Shown: positions 10,578 through 25,848 of the stretch, in pieces
Position numbering within the stretch: position 1 is the first letter of the stretch
Layout: each line of letters begins with the position of its first letter
Assembly (NCBI GenBank): GCA_009746045.1
Contig: RPFO01000929.1
Coordinates: forward strand, 1 to 64,000
Length of the DNA stretch: 64,000 bases
DNA from: Mesostigma viride
Taxonomy: Eukaryota > Streptophyta > Mesostigmatophyceae > Mesostigmatales > Mesostigmataceae
Reading direction: 5' to 3'
Position numbers and translations under genes: made by a program
The notes under the pieces: generated by a model
Told to the model about the DNA's origin: nothing
Databases searched by the model: none
The model's input: only the letters and a program-made list of their open reading frames with translations

Positions 10578-10617
10578 GGGGTTAATGCTCCGTGACTCCC
10601 CAACGGGAGCATGAGTC
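10577..10617 (+). repeat. CCAT-array border motif, copy 2
   Basis: It is nearly identical to 115-152, including the TGCTCC...GGAGCA stem and the following GAGTC. It marks the right end of the microsatellite in both places. Confidence 0.7.
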
Positions 10618-11392
10618 GAATTAATTAATCAATCAATTAATTAACTAATTAATTAATTAATTATGATGACAGGTAGCCACGTGCCTGGGCCCTAGCGCGG
10701 GGGCCTCCTGACCTGGGGAGCTAGGCGCCCCGGAGATCCCCATGCAGTGTGATGCACATAGCGCGGTATCGAGGGCCGCATACAAATGTAAGTGAGTGTA
10801 GCTTGCGTGTCCGGTGTCATGCGCATGGGCTTGTGTAACGACTAAAAATGATCCTCAACATCATCCATAGTCTAAATATGAAAGATCTTTAGGGGGGGCC
10901 CACAATCAATCTACAATACCCATGCCAAATTTTATTACTTGAGGAGACGCCATTTCAACAAATACATGACAATTGATGCTCATTGTGAATGCGTTTCCAC
11001 ATGAAATCATTACCATTTCATGCAATTTGGTCACTGGTGCGCTTTCCGCGTGCACTTTTCATTACTAGATTGCTTAAATTTATTAAAATTTATTAACATT
11101 TATTAAAATTTATTCAAGTCGGGGTAAAATTGGCTGTTTTTGTCATAGTGTCATGCACTCGGAGGGTAAGCAAGTGAGACAAGTTGTAGATTATTTACAA
11201 TTGCACAACCCTCTCCACGACCCCGCTAGTTCTATTTATAGAACGAATTATAATTATTGCCAAAATTGTGCACAAGCCTGTGCACAACCCAACCAGTAAT
11301 TCCCACTTGAACTTTGAATATTCAAGTGAATGCTCTGGAGACAGATGTACAGATCGATCTTTACAAATGTACACGAGTTCAGATCAAGCTAT
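10618..11392. other. AT-rich intergenic stretch
   Basis: It begins with an AATT-rich low-complexity run (10618-10665) and has ATTTATTAAA-type repeats near 11078-11115. I see no gene. It lies downstream of the large minus-strand gene. Confidence 0.6.
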
Positions 11393-12209
11393 CTAACTAC
11401 CTACTAACAGGCGTTTCTTTACACCCCGTCCGCTGGGCTTCTTTACACCCCCCTCCCGCACATCTGCGCCAGCCTTCCCTTGAGGTTTTCGTTTGCCCTG
11501 CCCTGCGGCTTGGTCTCCCCCCTTCTCTTGGAGTCGTGGGGAAGATCTGGTCGCTGGGGAAGATCTGGTCGCCAGGTACCCCTTGTCCATCCACCACTCC
11601 AAATACGTTCCCTCAGGTGGCTTGAAACAGTTCCGCATCTCGTCTTGTTGTACCTTGAAAATTGCCGCGGGCATCGTCCCCTGCTCCCCATTAATCCAGA
11701 TTCCCTTTTCGTCACACCCTTCTGCCCAAAATTTAACGTACCACACGCCCGTTTTATCCACCTTTCGAACGACTCCATGCACCAGGAACGTGTCGACGTG
11801 GAAATCAGGCATGTGTGCCAGCTTCATTGGGTCTGCATTGAGTTTAGCCACCGAATCAGCAGCCCACGTGGGCTTCCACAACGTATCAAGGCGCTGGGAT
11901 TGGTTCTTCCGATACTGGCAAAATTCACCGCCGTGCTTGCACAATACCGAAACCGGACATCCAACAGGCGAGCGGGGCACGACCCGTTTCCCCCCCCCCC
12001 ACCTTCCAGATTCTCCATCCACGTCTGCCAACTTGGTGGTGGCACTTTCTTGTCTAGTGGCTTGGGCTGGGTTGCGGTAACTGTGACACGTCTTTGTGGC
12101 GCTTCCTCCTCAGGTTCCGATTCTTCCGATTCTTCCGAATCTTCCTCAAACCCTTTGGGTGGGCCGCCATGCGCGTCATCCTTTGGCGGCTCCTCTTCAG
12201 ACTCGTCAC
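11393..12209 (-). CDS. Putative terminal exon of large minus-strand gene
   Basis: The exon opens after a good acceptor (CCCACCCACAG|GT) and keeps phase 0 with the donor at 12329. It encodes an acidic Ser/Glu-rich stretch (SEESEESEPEEE), then WQTWMENLEGG. There the frame breaks at an 11-C run on plus (11990-12000). The continuing frame gives HGGEFCQYRKNQSQ and VHGVVRKVDKTGVWYVKFW, which looks like a small beta-barrel of chromo/Tudor/BAH type, and a Lys/Arg-rich tail ending in a stop at 11393. The domain name is a guess from the pattern VxRxVDxxGxWYVKFW. Joining the frames needs one indel in the homopolymer. Confidence 0.55.
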
Positions 12210-12328
12210 CTGTGGGTGGGACAAGCAATGACGAGCGGCGCAATTAGTTATCATTACAATCGCAAATCAAACTTGGGAATATGCAAACATCATAATTTAA
12301 CCGACCATATTCACTCAGATTAACTTAC

Positions 12329-14622
12329 CCTTTGACAGATGACTAGCCGTTGCTCTTGATCGAACGTGCCCGCCAGGCGAAAGGAGCTTTTTGCAGTAGT
12401 CGACGGCACGCCCCAACATCCCCCCCCAGACGCCCCCGAATTCCCCTTCGAGCCTCCCTCCCCTCCCCCCCCTCCTTCCCCCCTTCCCCCGATGCGCCGG
12501 TCGACCCGCCCCCCTCTCCGCCCTTCTCTCCGCCCCCCTCTCCGCCCTTTGACCCGCCCCCCTCTCCGCCCTTCGACCCGCCCCCCTCTCCGTCCTTCGA
12601 CCCCCCCCCTCTCCGCCCTTCGACCCCCCCCCTCTCCGCCCTTCGACCCGCCCCCCTCTCCGTCCTTCGACCCCCCCCCTCTCCGCCCTTCGACCCGCCC
12701 CCCTCTCCGCCCTTTGACCCGCCCCCCTCTCCGTCCTTCGACCCCCCCCCTCTCCGCCCTTCGACCCGCCCCCCTCTCCGCCCTTCGAACCCCCCCCTCT
12801 CCGTCCTTCGACCCGCCCCCCTTATCACCACCCTCATTCCCGCCCCCCTCATCATCGCCGGCACCATCATCACCAACCTCCTCCCCATCATCACCCCCAT
12901 GTGACCCGACATCCTCATCATCCCCCATTGAGACGTCTTCGGCCGAGGGGGTCTCCGAGGCGGCGCGCTTCCGGCGTTTCTTTTTGGTGCCAGCGCCTGC
13001 CGTCTCCAGCGGACGCTTCTGGGCTGCACCCGCAATTTCCTTGCCCGAACGGCCGTTGGGATTGGAAATATCCTCCCCCTCAGGCCGCTTCCCAAGTACC
13101 TTCAGAAGGACCTTAAACCCATCCACCTGCTCCTTTGACCCAATGAAGATCACGGGTGGGTTGAAGAATCCCGTGAAATCGCCTAGGTACGACGACCAGG
13201 CGTCCTTCACACCATTGAAATCTCCACAATCCTTCGCCGCCTTCCAGTCCCTTTTCTCCACCCACGCACCCGTTCGACCCTTCAACAATTCCTCATCATT
13301 CCACAGCTTCGCGTGGTGTTCCAAATTCAGCAGCCATATCCCATTCTTGATATCCGGCTGGTTCACCCCCCCCTTCCTCTTCACAACAAATTCGAACCCC
13401 TCCATTGCATTAAGTACCACTTGAGCCAACCGTGTCGGCCCATCGCTTTTCTCCCACGCGAAAGTCTTCATCATGAACTCACAGGTCGTTTCCCCGTCAG
13501 ACCCGTAAATTTTCTTAGAAATCCACGGGCCCTGCTGCTCGATTTCGGATGCCAGCTCCTCCGACCCAAACTTCCGCGGGGGTTCCCGCTTCTCCCCCAC
13601 CTTTTTTTGGCGACCCGACTGGACGTCCTCTGCCTCGGCATGTTCGGCTTGGCCTTCCTCCGGCACAGCCCCCGTCACCACCACAGCCCCCGCCACAGGC
13701 TGTACGGGTTGGGGCACCACAGCCTGTTCGGTTGGGGGTTCGGGCGCAATCAGGACCCACCATTTCGTTTCCTCCTTGTGGGTCGTCCCAAAATCCGTCC
13801 TCTCCAGCAGTGCAAGTGGGAAGGTGGAATCGTCCCTCCCCGTTGGCCTGATAACCGCCCTTAGTCTCTTGGCAGCTACAGCGACCGTATCGGCCACCCT
13901 CTGAAGGGCGCTGTCGGATTCCGAAGGCTGCATCGGCAACCAGCCGAGGTCGCGTGGTTCGGGGTATTTCCCCAAATCGCGGTTGTAGATCATGAAAAGC
14001 TGGACCATCACCTCGCAGAAGATCTTGGCCATGTATGTCAGGTCATACAAGCACTGAGGAGGAACGTGTTTGGCCTTCACGGTTGCCATGATAGACGGCC
14101 AGAATCGAAAGCGGGCTAGACTCCTCCACCCTTCCTGTTTGATCCCCCCCCCTTCCTCATCACCCTTCCCTCCCCGTCCAGCTTGTCCGCTGCCACGATG
14201 TCCAGAAACTCTGCAAGCTCCTTGGCCAGCTTGTCCTCAATCGGCATTCCACATCTACTGTCGTCGTTCGGAGCGACCGTTTCATCCTTCACAGCCGAGA
14301 TGAAGTCGTAGACTTGGGTTTTCTCCGATTCGGACAACCCACCCTCGTTCAATCGCCCTCCAACCCGCTCCTCACCACCCTCCTCCCCCTCCCCGTCCTT
14401 CCTTGCCTTCTCAGTGCTGCTTGAAACCCCATGAATCAAATTCCATATTTCTTTCTGGTCCTGAAGGGGCACCTCCGGCTTATCCCAGGATTCCTCCATG
14501 TGCGTCTTGAAATAGTTGTGCACTTCCAGCAGCGCCGTCCCCCTCGACTTTTTGGAAACGGCCTCGTCTTCTGCATTCAGCCCCCCTCCGATCAGGGCAA
14601 CCCTCCGATGCGCCTCTCTCCC
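12329..14622 (-). CDS. Putative internal exon of large minus-strand gene
   Basis: It opens after the acceptor GCATGCAG|GGG and ends with CAAAGG|GTAAGT, both in phase 0. The first part (GREAHRRVALIGGG onward) breaks frame at a 9-C run on plus (14144-14152). A one-base change joins it to the long frame containing MATVKAKHVPPQ. The middle carries a globular stretch (WISKKIYGSDGE, EFMMKTFAWEKSDG, DAWSSYLGDFTGFF). A basic segment (KKKRRKRA) that resembles a nuclear localisation signal follows. The rest is low-complexity: acidic, then Arg/Gly-rich repeats from the minisatellite at 12490-12830. I recognise no family. Confidence 0.55.
12490..12830 (-). repeat. Coding minisatellite (RGG/GGS-rich)
   Basis: Tandem units of about 18-24 bp, of the form C-run, TCTCCG, CCCTTCGACC on the plus strand, sit inside the exon. 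On minus they give RRGGRVEG and GGSKDGEG repeats in alternative frames. C-runs of 6-9 make this stretch slippage-prone, so the true reading frame is uncertain. Confidence 0.75.
13046..13059. repeat. Palindrome variant inside an exon
   Basis: CGAACGGCCGTTGG differs from the common palindrome at one base and lies in coding sequence (reads NPNGRSGKE on minus). Chance is not excluded for a single copy. Confidence 0.5.
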
Positions 14623-14752
14623 CTGCATGCATGAAATGTGAATCAGTGTTTGAGACAAAAAACGGTCATACAACACACGACCTGACATTTTGTCCTTACA
14701 CTTTGGAAGATCGGCCGTTCCCGAACAAAAATCACACCCTAATTTCCAGTTT

Positions 14753-15272
14753 CCAACGGCCGTTGGCGCAAGAAAAATCACACCCTAATTTCCAGGTTCC
14801 AACGGCCGTTGGCGCAAGAAAAATGTCGACCGAATTTCCAGGTTCCAACGGCCGTTGGCGCAAGAAAAGTATCAACCAAATTTCCAGGTTCCAACGGCCG
14901 TTGGCGAAAGAAAAATCACACACTAATTTCCAGGTTCCAACGGCCGTTGGCGCGAGAAAAATGACACCCTAATTTCCAGGTTCCAACGGCCGTTGGCGCA
15001 AGAAAAATCACACACTAATTTCCAGGTTCCAACGGCCGTTGGCGCAAGAAAAATCACACCCTAATATCCAGGTTCCAACGGCCGTTGGCGCAAGAAAAAT
15101 CACACCCTAATTTCCAGGTTCCAACGGCCGTTGGCGCAAGAAAAATGTCGACCGAATTTCCAGGTTCCAACGGCCGTTGGCGCAAGAAAAATATCAACAA
15201 AATTTCCAGGTTCCAACGGCCGTTGGCGAAAGAAAAATCACACACTAATTTCCAGGTTCCAACGGCCGTTGG
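14753..15272. repeat. 46-bp tandem array built on the palindrome, 12 copies
   Basis: CCAACGGCCGTTGG starts at 14753 and then every 46 bp exactly to 15259. The spacer is of the type CGCAAGAAAAATCACAC, CCTAATTTCCAGGTT with scattered substitutions. The variant GTCGACCGAATT recurs seven units apart, so a block of units was duplicated. The array fills most of a 708-bp intron (14623-15330) of the minus-strand gene. Confidence 0.95.
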
Positions 15273-15330
15273 CGAACAAAAATCACATCTAGTGCCTACA
15301 ACGTTCCCACACCCGATCCGTTATATTTAC

Positions 15331-16452
15331 CTTTTGCGTCCGCATGTCCTTCATGGGCGGGATCAGTGCTTCCCCCTCCACCTCCCAGCCCTTGAGCACG
15401 TCCAGATTGGTGTACATGAACTTGTCCGCGTCCCTCACCAACCCCCTCCACAAATCAAACGCCTCCTCGGTTGTCTCCACGTACTTGCCCTTTTGTTTAC
15501 CGGCAATCTCGCCAGCTATCGCAGTCCTCACTTGCTCGTCTGAGCCCTCAAAAATCACGGACTTCAACATCTGCGTGTAGTGGTTGCCGTCCAGCACGGC
15601 AAACTGCGCAAACACGAAAGGCTTGTCGTACGCGAGCATGTAGCCCAACGCGGTGTTCGTGAGCTCAAGTACTGCCTCACGGTCAGATGCATCTGACCAC
15701 TCGGACGTATTCAAGTCCATGGTGATCAAATCCTGCGAGCACGCGGCCGCCATATCCTTCTTGGAGTGCGTCCGGAGAATGGCCCTCCCTTCCTCGGCCG
15801 TTGGCGAACGAAAGTATCCGAACCTCTGCACGGCACGGTCACTGTCCTCCCCCGTCAGTTTTTTAATTTTGTCAGAAAACCCTGGATTCTCTTCCAGCCA
15901 GGCATTGTAAGAATCGGGCTCCTGGTCTGCCAGCACCTGCCACGCAAACCGGAAGATCAGCACGGCACATTTTGCCTTCGTCAGACTTGTGCCGGCCCCC
16001 ACGAACCACGGCGCGAGCCCCTTACAATTCCGCACCGTCACCGTCCGATGCCTCATTAGTTCCGGGAGTTGGCACAAGTTGTCCGTAAAGACCCGTACTT
16101 GAGTCGCAATCGCGGACCCCCCCACGATGTCGACATCGTCTGGCACTAGACGAAACTTCTGCCGCAGATGAAACGCCGCCTGTATGCTGTCAGTTAGGTT
16201 CTTGTCGTGCACATGAGAGGATGGCGCTGGCTCCCAGGAGTCCAAAATGCTGGGCTTCGCATTTCCAGCACGTGTCGTCAGCAGCCCCTTCCTCTCAAAG
16301 GTCTTCACAATCCCCGACCATAAGTCGGTGCCCGGAGCTCGTTGGCGCCAGTCCTCAAAAAATGTTGTGAGATGCCTTTCCGCCACCCCATGTTCAATCT
16401 TGTAAGCCCACCTCCTCCGCTCTTCCTCCGTTCTCTGCCTTGACGGACGCCC
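15331..16452 (-). CDS. Putative internal exon of large minus-strand gene (374 codons)
   Basis: It is an open frame without interruption from the acceptor GTGATCAG|GGG to the donor CAAAAG|GTAAAT, both phase 0. It is the best-behaved exon of the gene, with normal amino-acid composition: EERRRWAYKIEHGVAERHL near the start, LIFRFAWQVLADQEPDSYNAW in the middle, FAQFAVLDGNHYTQMLKS near the end. I do not recognise a family. A half copy of the palindrome (CGGCCGTTGGCGAACGAAAG, about 15797-15816) is read through as coding sequence. Confidence 0.65.
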
Positions 16453-16502
16453 CTGATCACATGCAAAAAACATACAGATAGCCGGAAGGTCAGTACTATG
16501 TT

Positions 16503-17061
16503 CCAACGGCCGTCGCCGGAAAAATAACACCCTAATTTCCAGGTTCCAACGGCCGTTGGCGCATGAAAATCACACCCTAATTTACAGGTTCCAACGGCCG
16601 TTGGCGCATGAAAATCACACCCTAATTTCCAGGTTCCAACGGCCGTTGGCGAAAGAAAAATCACACCCTAATTTCCAGGTTCCAACGGCCGTTGGCGCGA
16701 GAAAAATGACACCCTAATTTCCAGGTTCCAACGGCCGTTGGCGCGAGAAAAATCACACCCTAATTTCCAGGTTCCAACGGCCGTTGGCGCAAGAAAAATG
16801 ACACCCTAATTTCCAGGTTCCAACGGCCGTTGGCGACAGAAAAATCACACCCTAATTTCCAGGTTCCAACGGCCGTTGGCGCATGAAAATCACACCCTAA
16901 TTTACAGGTTCCAACGGCCGTTGGCGCATGAAAATCACACCCTAATTTACAGGTTCCAACGGCCGTTGGCGCATGAAAATCACACCCTAATTTCAAGGTT
17001 CCGACGGCCGTTGGGCAAAAAAAAAATAACACCCTAATTTCCAAATTGCAACGGCCGTTGG
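16503..17061. repeat. Second 45-46-bp palindrome array, 13 copies
   Basis: Copies start at 16503, 16546, 16591, 16636, 16682, 16728, 16774, 16820, 16866, 16911, 16956, 17001 and 17048. Those at 16503, 17001 and 17048 are one- or two-base variants, so decay is concentrated at the edges. The spacer is the same family as in 14753-15272. The array lies in the large intron 16453-21617. Confidence 0.95.
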
Positions 17062-17082
17062 CGCAAGAAAATCAAGCAAGAA

Positions 17083-21579
<4,497 letters not shown>

Positions 21580-21617
21580 TGGCGCAAGAAAATCCCATCT
21601 TTGTGCGTAACACCTAC

Positions 21618-21917
21618 CCGGGCAGCTGGCAGTGTCTTGTGGGTTGCTTTTCCAGTTGCTGCCGTCGCGGCATCGGAACCCGATGACCCAGAAGCCGCCG
21701 ATTTCCTCCGCTCCTTCGCCGACTTTGCTGCATGAACGCCGCGCGCCTCTTGCCCCGACGATGGTGCGGGGGGAGGGGGCATTTGCTGTGCTGCCGCTGC
21801 AGCTTCCGACGGCGCGGAAGGGCCGGCGGCCGCAGGGGGCAACACCGGTGGCGGCGGAGAGCCCGGCGGCGGGGGCGCCGGCGGAGGGGAAGGCGGGTGG
21901 TTGTGCGTACAAGCACG
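21618..21917 (-). CDS. Putative proline-rich exon of large minus-strand gene
   Basis: It is flanked by a strong acceptor (pyrimidine tract then TGTCACAG|CG) and the donor GCCCGG|GTAGGT, phase 0. It encodes RACTHNHPPSPPPAPPPP, then an Ala/Pro linker and a basic Ser/Ala stretch (SAKERRKSAASGSSG). It reads on directly into the exon at 16452 if the 5.2-kb intron with the satellite is spliced. A disordered linker is likely. Confidence 0.5.
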
Positions 21918-22017
21918 CTGTGACACGCAGACGACAAAGAAAAAATCCGCCGAATATGTTAGCAAGCGGTGCGGTGCAGCACACACATCTGACAAAGCTC
22001 ATAGGTCAACCCTTAAA

Positions 22018-22463
22018 ACCGTGTCCAACTGCCCGCTATAAAAACCGGGCAATTGTCACTTTCCATGATAATGTCCACAAACCAACCTAATAGTTAGTTA
22101 TGGTCCATTATAGGACACAAGCACACACATATATTCACCACCTTGGGGGTCATGTCATTGGTCATATTGCAATGTCCTATGGGTGCCAAATATAGCACCC
22201 CCTGACAGAAAGGAAGCTAGTAAAGGGCTCATGAACACCAAGGTTGCATGTGGAGGAGCAGGGACCCAGCTGCAAGCTCTAACAATAAATGCCCACTACA
22301 AATAGCGGACAGTTTGGTTTGTGACACCTGTTAGCATTACAAAGCTCAATTCTCATCCCGTAGCAACAAAAATGTAATGTCCGCTGTAAATATCACTCAA
22401 AACGGCTAAAGGGTTAAAACGAAGTTGTAGTTGTTTTGCGGCATCAAGTTTCAAAGTACGTAC
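22018..22463. other. Non-coding stretch with a recurrent short motif
   Basis: Three related segments, TGCCCGCTATAAAAACCGGGCA (about 22029-22050), GCCCACTACAAATAGCGGAC (about 22291) and GTCCGCTGTAAATA (about 22379), recur. The first is an inverted repeat. No gene is seen. Confidence 0.4.
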
Positions 22464-22559
22464 TGGGATACCCTTCGCCAGCCTGCTTGGCATCCAGTAG
22501 GATAAGATCTTGGAACCAGTAAGGGGGCTTCGCTTGCTGCGGCAGATGGTGCAATCCAT
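22464..22559 (-). CDS. Possible first exon of large minus-strand gene
   Basis: A 32-codon frame begins with ATG at 22559 (MDCTICRSKRSPLTG) and ends at the donor ATCCCA|GTACGT in phase 0. An AG acceptor (GCGCAG) lies just before it, so it could be internal. The CxxC pair could bind zinc. It is included because its boundaries and phase match the downstream exons, but nothing else supports it. Confidence 0.3.
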
Positions 22560-22566
22560 TGTGATC

Positions 22567-22850
22567 TGCGCGCAAAACATACACAAACGAACAACCCTCA
22601 TAGGTTGAGCAATCCACAAAATCATGCCATTACTGTAACAACATGGGCAAAGCATACACAAACGAACAACCATCATAGATTGAGCTAGCAATCCACAACA
22701 TCATGCCATTACTGTAACAACATGGGCAAAGCATACACAAACGAACAACCATCATAGATAGAGCTAGCAATCCACAACATCATGCCATTAATGTAATAAC
22801 ATGGGCAAAACATACACAAACAAATAGCCATGATAGGGCATTAAGAGAAT
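22567..22850. repeat. About 79-bp tandem repeat, 3-4 copies
   Basis: Units contain ACATGGGCAAAGCATACACA, AACGAACAACCATCATAGA and CCACAACATCATGCCATTA in that order. Later copies drift and become truncated. No coding potential is seen. Confidence 0.8.
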
Positions 22851-22897
22851 AGCCATGATTGGGGCAATAAGAGAATTTTTTTTGTTCAATTCAATGA

Positions 22898-23421
<524 letters not shown>

Positions 23422-23643
23422 GACACCAAGGTTGAGACTTACATGCATCGTTGCAAGGGTTGAAACAATAACGAAATTGTATGACCACAGACACATAAAA
23501 TGGAAGGCTTGCTCAGTATTATTATTTACCCATCAATCAATTTTAAAGGCAAGGAAATGTTGAAATACGGACGACCGTCCCAAGTTCGCCAGCATTAACA
23601 AAAGCATTTCTGTGACAAGAACAGTGGGCGACCATTCCCATTA
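23422..23643. other. Intergenic, nothing recognised
   Basis: This stretch lies between the rpoB fragment and the stop codon of the next minus-strand gene. No ORF, palindrome or repeat was noted. Confidence 0.5.
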
Positions 23644-24432
23644 TTATCTTTTCCTCGTTTGTTTCTTCCCCTTCCCGGACTCGTATTCATAAGCGACGTC
23701 CGCCATCCCCAAACGATGCAAAATTTTGTTGGAGCTCTGCATCTTCTCCAACAGTTCTTGATCCGATTCCTCCTTTGCACGACGCGCTTCCTCTGCCTTC
23801 GCCTTTGCGGCCTCCACATCTGCATCTATATCCGCCTTCACCACCATCCTGATCAAACGGTCCCGCTCCTCAGGCCTCGGGAGCGTCGGCAGTCTCACCG
23901 GCTCTGCGGCAAGAAGAGCCTCCAAAATATCCTTGTGCAGTCTTTGTGCTTCCACAAATCCATTATTCATCATCAAGGTGTACGCGCATTCACGCGCCAC
24001 ACCCTGCAAGGAATCCCCCATGGTAACGTTTTGCCCATGAGCAAACCCGTACGCGCTGTCCCCCTCTGCCGAAATCTCGAGTCCCTGCCTGTCGAGGCGC
24101 ACCAGCTCAACTTTCCGTTCCCCAGTGTGCGTTGCCGTGAAGTGGAGGACCGAGCGTGTCATTCCGGTCTTCCCCATCAACATCTGCAAACTTGCTACGT
24201 ATGCGATCCCACGAGCGCACACGTCCTCCAACTTCTCGGCAAAAGGTAGATGTGTCTTGCAATACACATCCAATCCCTCCAGTGGTCTATCACATCTAAG
24301 AAATCCACACCCCCCGTATGGATCCTTGGCATTTTGGTACTCGAGGTCGTGCGCTTGTAGGAACTTGTAATGTTCCGCGCACAGTCCCTCGACCCTTACG
24401 GGCTCCGTACAGATTTTGCATTTCGTTGCCAT
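23644..24432 (-). CDS. CX4C/CX2H zinc-finger family protein (paralogue 1)
   Basis: Start chosen at ATG 24432 (GCGCAG ATG GCA ACG), which aligns with the start of the paralogue at 26631 (MATKC versus MAVKC); the open frame runs further upstream without an ATG-specific reason. The N-terminus has two finger-like motifs, CKICTEPVRVEGLCAEH and CGFLRCDRPLEGLDVYCKTH (the second is CX4CX10CX2H). A globular middle follows (VLHFTATHTGERKVELVRL), then a long charged helix rich in Glu/Lys/Ala (EAAKAKAEEARRAKEES) and a basic tail. Function unknown; zinc binding is inferred from spacing. CAG precedes the ATG, so it could also be an exon start after a 5' intron. Confidence 0.65.
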   Translation of the reverse strand: MATKCKICTEPVRVEGLCAEHYKFLQAHDLEYQNAKDPYGGCGFLRCDRPLEGLDVYCKTHLPFAEKLEDVCARGIAYVASLQMLMGKTGMTRSVLHFTATHTGERKVELVRLDRQGLEISAEGDSAYGFAHGQNVTMGDSLQGVARECAYTLMMNNGFVEAQRLHKDILEALLAAEPVRLPTLPRPEERDRLIRMVVKADIDADVEAAKAKAEEARRAKEESDQELLEKMQSSNKILHRLGMADVAYEYESGKGKKQTRKR

Positions 24433-24655
24433 CTGCGCAATTGCCATGAGTCCCATACAGCAGCCATTGTATAACAGGGGCAATAAGGACCGTCAGAACC
24501 CCCTCTGGCGTCTTTCTCACACAATTCTCAATCTAGTCTTGTTGTGCAATAATTGTTGGTTCAAAGGTCCGTTCAAAGAAGTTTTATGAGACAAAATAAA
24601 TTAGTTTCAATTACACGCATCAGATTAATCAAATCATATTTTCTCCCTCTCTTTC

Positions 24656-25237
24656 TTACTGAGCAATTCTGTCCATCCTGCCCCTCTTTGCCGGCTTCTC
24701 ATCAATCTCCTCATCAAAATCACACACACGTCTAATCTGCTGTCTAATCTGCTCTACCAACCCCCCCTTGCGCATCAGGTCTTTCACCTCCCCCTTCAAG
24801 AGCGCTGTCACGAGTCGCGCGCACTCATACGCGGACTCCGTGGCCAGGTCCCTTCCCATATCATGCCACACTTTGGCCGTTGGACAGTCGGGATGGTCTC
24901 CCATGTAAGCCCACACATGCCTTGGCGGCTTGTCCTTACCGCCTATCCCCTCTCCAGGTCGCATCTGTCCCACCTCCTCTATCACCCACTCTGCATCACG
25001 CAGCATGAATCGAGGCTTCTTGTCAACATAGTACAAGACCAAAACCATGTTGTTGGGCCAAGGCTTCCACTTTTTCGTCACGATGTGACGGTCAATCGTC
25101 ATCAGCCCGCTCTCGATTTCGGCAAACAACGCCCCCCATACGTCAGAATGCTTGGGACAGAACCACTCGCTTTCCGTCGGCACTCCTTCCCATTGACAAT
25201 CCGGATGTTCGCATCGAATGGGGTCATCGAATGAGGT
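24656..25237 (-). CDS. CX4C/CX2H zinc-finger family protein (paralogue 2)
   Basis: Start chosen at ATG 25237 (CACAG ATG ACC), again with CAG directly before ATG. One finger, CEHPDCQWEGVPTESEWFCPKH (CX4CX12CX2H), is followed by a middle region with VLVLYYVDKKPRFML and ending ECARLVTALLKGEVKDL. These resemble VLHFTATHTGERKVE and ECAYTLMMNNGFVEAQ of the neighbour at 23644. The C-terminus is basic (KPAKRGRMDRIAQ). Two palindromes lie 57 and 92 bp upstream. Function unknown. Confidence 0.65.
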   Translation of the reverse strand, partial: TSFDDPIRCEHPDCQWEGVPTESEWFCPKHSDVWGALFAEIESGLMTIDRHIVTKKWKPWPNNMVLVLYYVDKKPRFMLRDAEWVIEEVGQMRPGEGIGGKDKPPRHVWAYMGDHPDCPTAKVWHDMGRDLATESAYECARLVTALLKGEVKDLMRKGGLVEQIRQQIRRVCDFDEEIDEKPAKRGRMDRIAQ

Positions 25238-25293
25238 CATCTGTGCACATCGATATTTTTTACACCACCCGCAAACGCACGCATTCAGCAGGG

Positions 25294-25342
25294 TCAACGG
25301 CCGTTGGCCCTGTTAAATTCCACACACCCCAACGGCCGTTGG
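25294..25342. promoter_or_regulatory. Two palindromes upstream of the 25237 start
   Basis: TCAACGGCCGTTGG (25294-25307; one base off the perfect dyad, on the gene side) and CCAACGGCCGTTGG (25329-25342). A regulatory role is inferred from position only. Confidence 0.5.
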
Positions 25343-25434
25343 CCTTAGACGCACAAAACTTGACACCATCAGGCGATTTTTTCCAAATGATTCTTCTTTA
25401 TTAAATAAATTTACATTCATCCTAAAATCACATT

Positions 25435-25812
25435 CTAGTCAACATCCTCCCCATCTTTAGTGGGTTGCATTCGACCCCAATTGTCGTTCATAAAACTGAC
25501 CAAAACATGAGCCGGAGTCCCCACATCCTCCTCACGCCTCAATTTACGCAATACACCTTTAGCAATTCCACCATACCCATCAACCTCCGACATCATCATG
25601 CCCACGCCATCAAGACGTTCAGCGTGCAATTGCCCGTCCTCTTCGAGAACCAGATCGGGCAGGTCTTCCAGTTCGGCCTCCACAATCTCTATCAGGTTTT
25701 CCTTTGTAGTCCCCCCCTTCCTTTCCTTCTTTTCCGCACTCCATCCTACACCCTGCCCCTGCACAACCGACGTCCATGGCAAGTTAAGAAACGGACTCAG
25801 CTCACAGGACAT
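25435..25812 (-). CDS. Small acidic protein in the zinc-finger cluster
   Basis: ATG at 25812 (MSCELSPFLNLPW) is preferred to the longer frame, whose first residues are only the translated palindrome. The protein is 125 codons and rich in Glu/Asp (EIVEAELEDLPDLVLEEDG), ending GEDVD. No finger is seen. A palindrome lies 10 bp upstream of the ATG and 14 bp after the stop of the 25849 gene. No family recognised. Confidence 0.5.
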   Translation of the reverse strand: MSCELSPFLNLPWTSVVQGQGVGWSAEKKERKGGTTKENLIEIVEAELEDLPDLVLEEDGQLHAERLDGVGMMMSEVDGYGGIAKGVLRKLRREEDVGTPAHVLVSFMNDNWGRMQPTKDGEDVD

Positions 25813-25821
25813 TTTGCAAGT

Positions 25822-25835
25822 CCAACGGCCGTTGG
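25822..25835. promoter_or_regulatory. Palindrome between two genes
   Basis: A perfect CCAACGGCCGTTGG, the only dyad between the stop at 25849 and the ATG at 25812. Confidence 0.5.
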
Positions 25836-25848
25836 CGACCAAAAACAC

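Noticed and set aside
14753-15272. CRISPR array
   Set aside because: Spacing is regular, but the spacers are near-identical copies of one sequence rather than unique. The same holds for the 62-bp and 29-bp arrays, and the context is eukaryotic.
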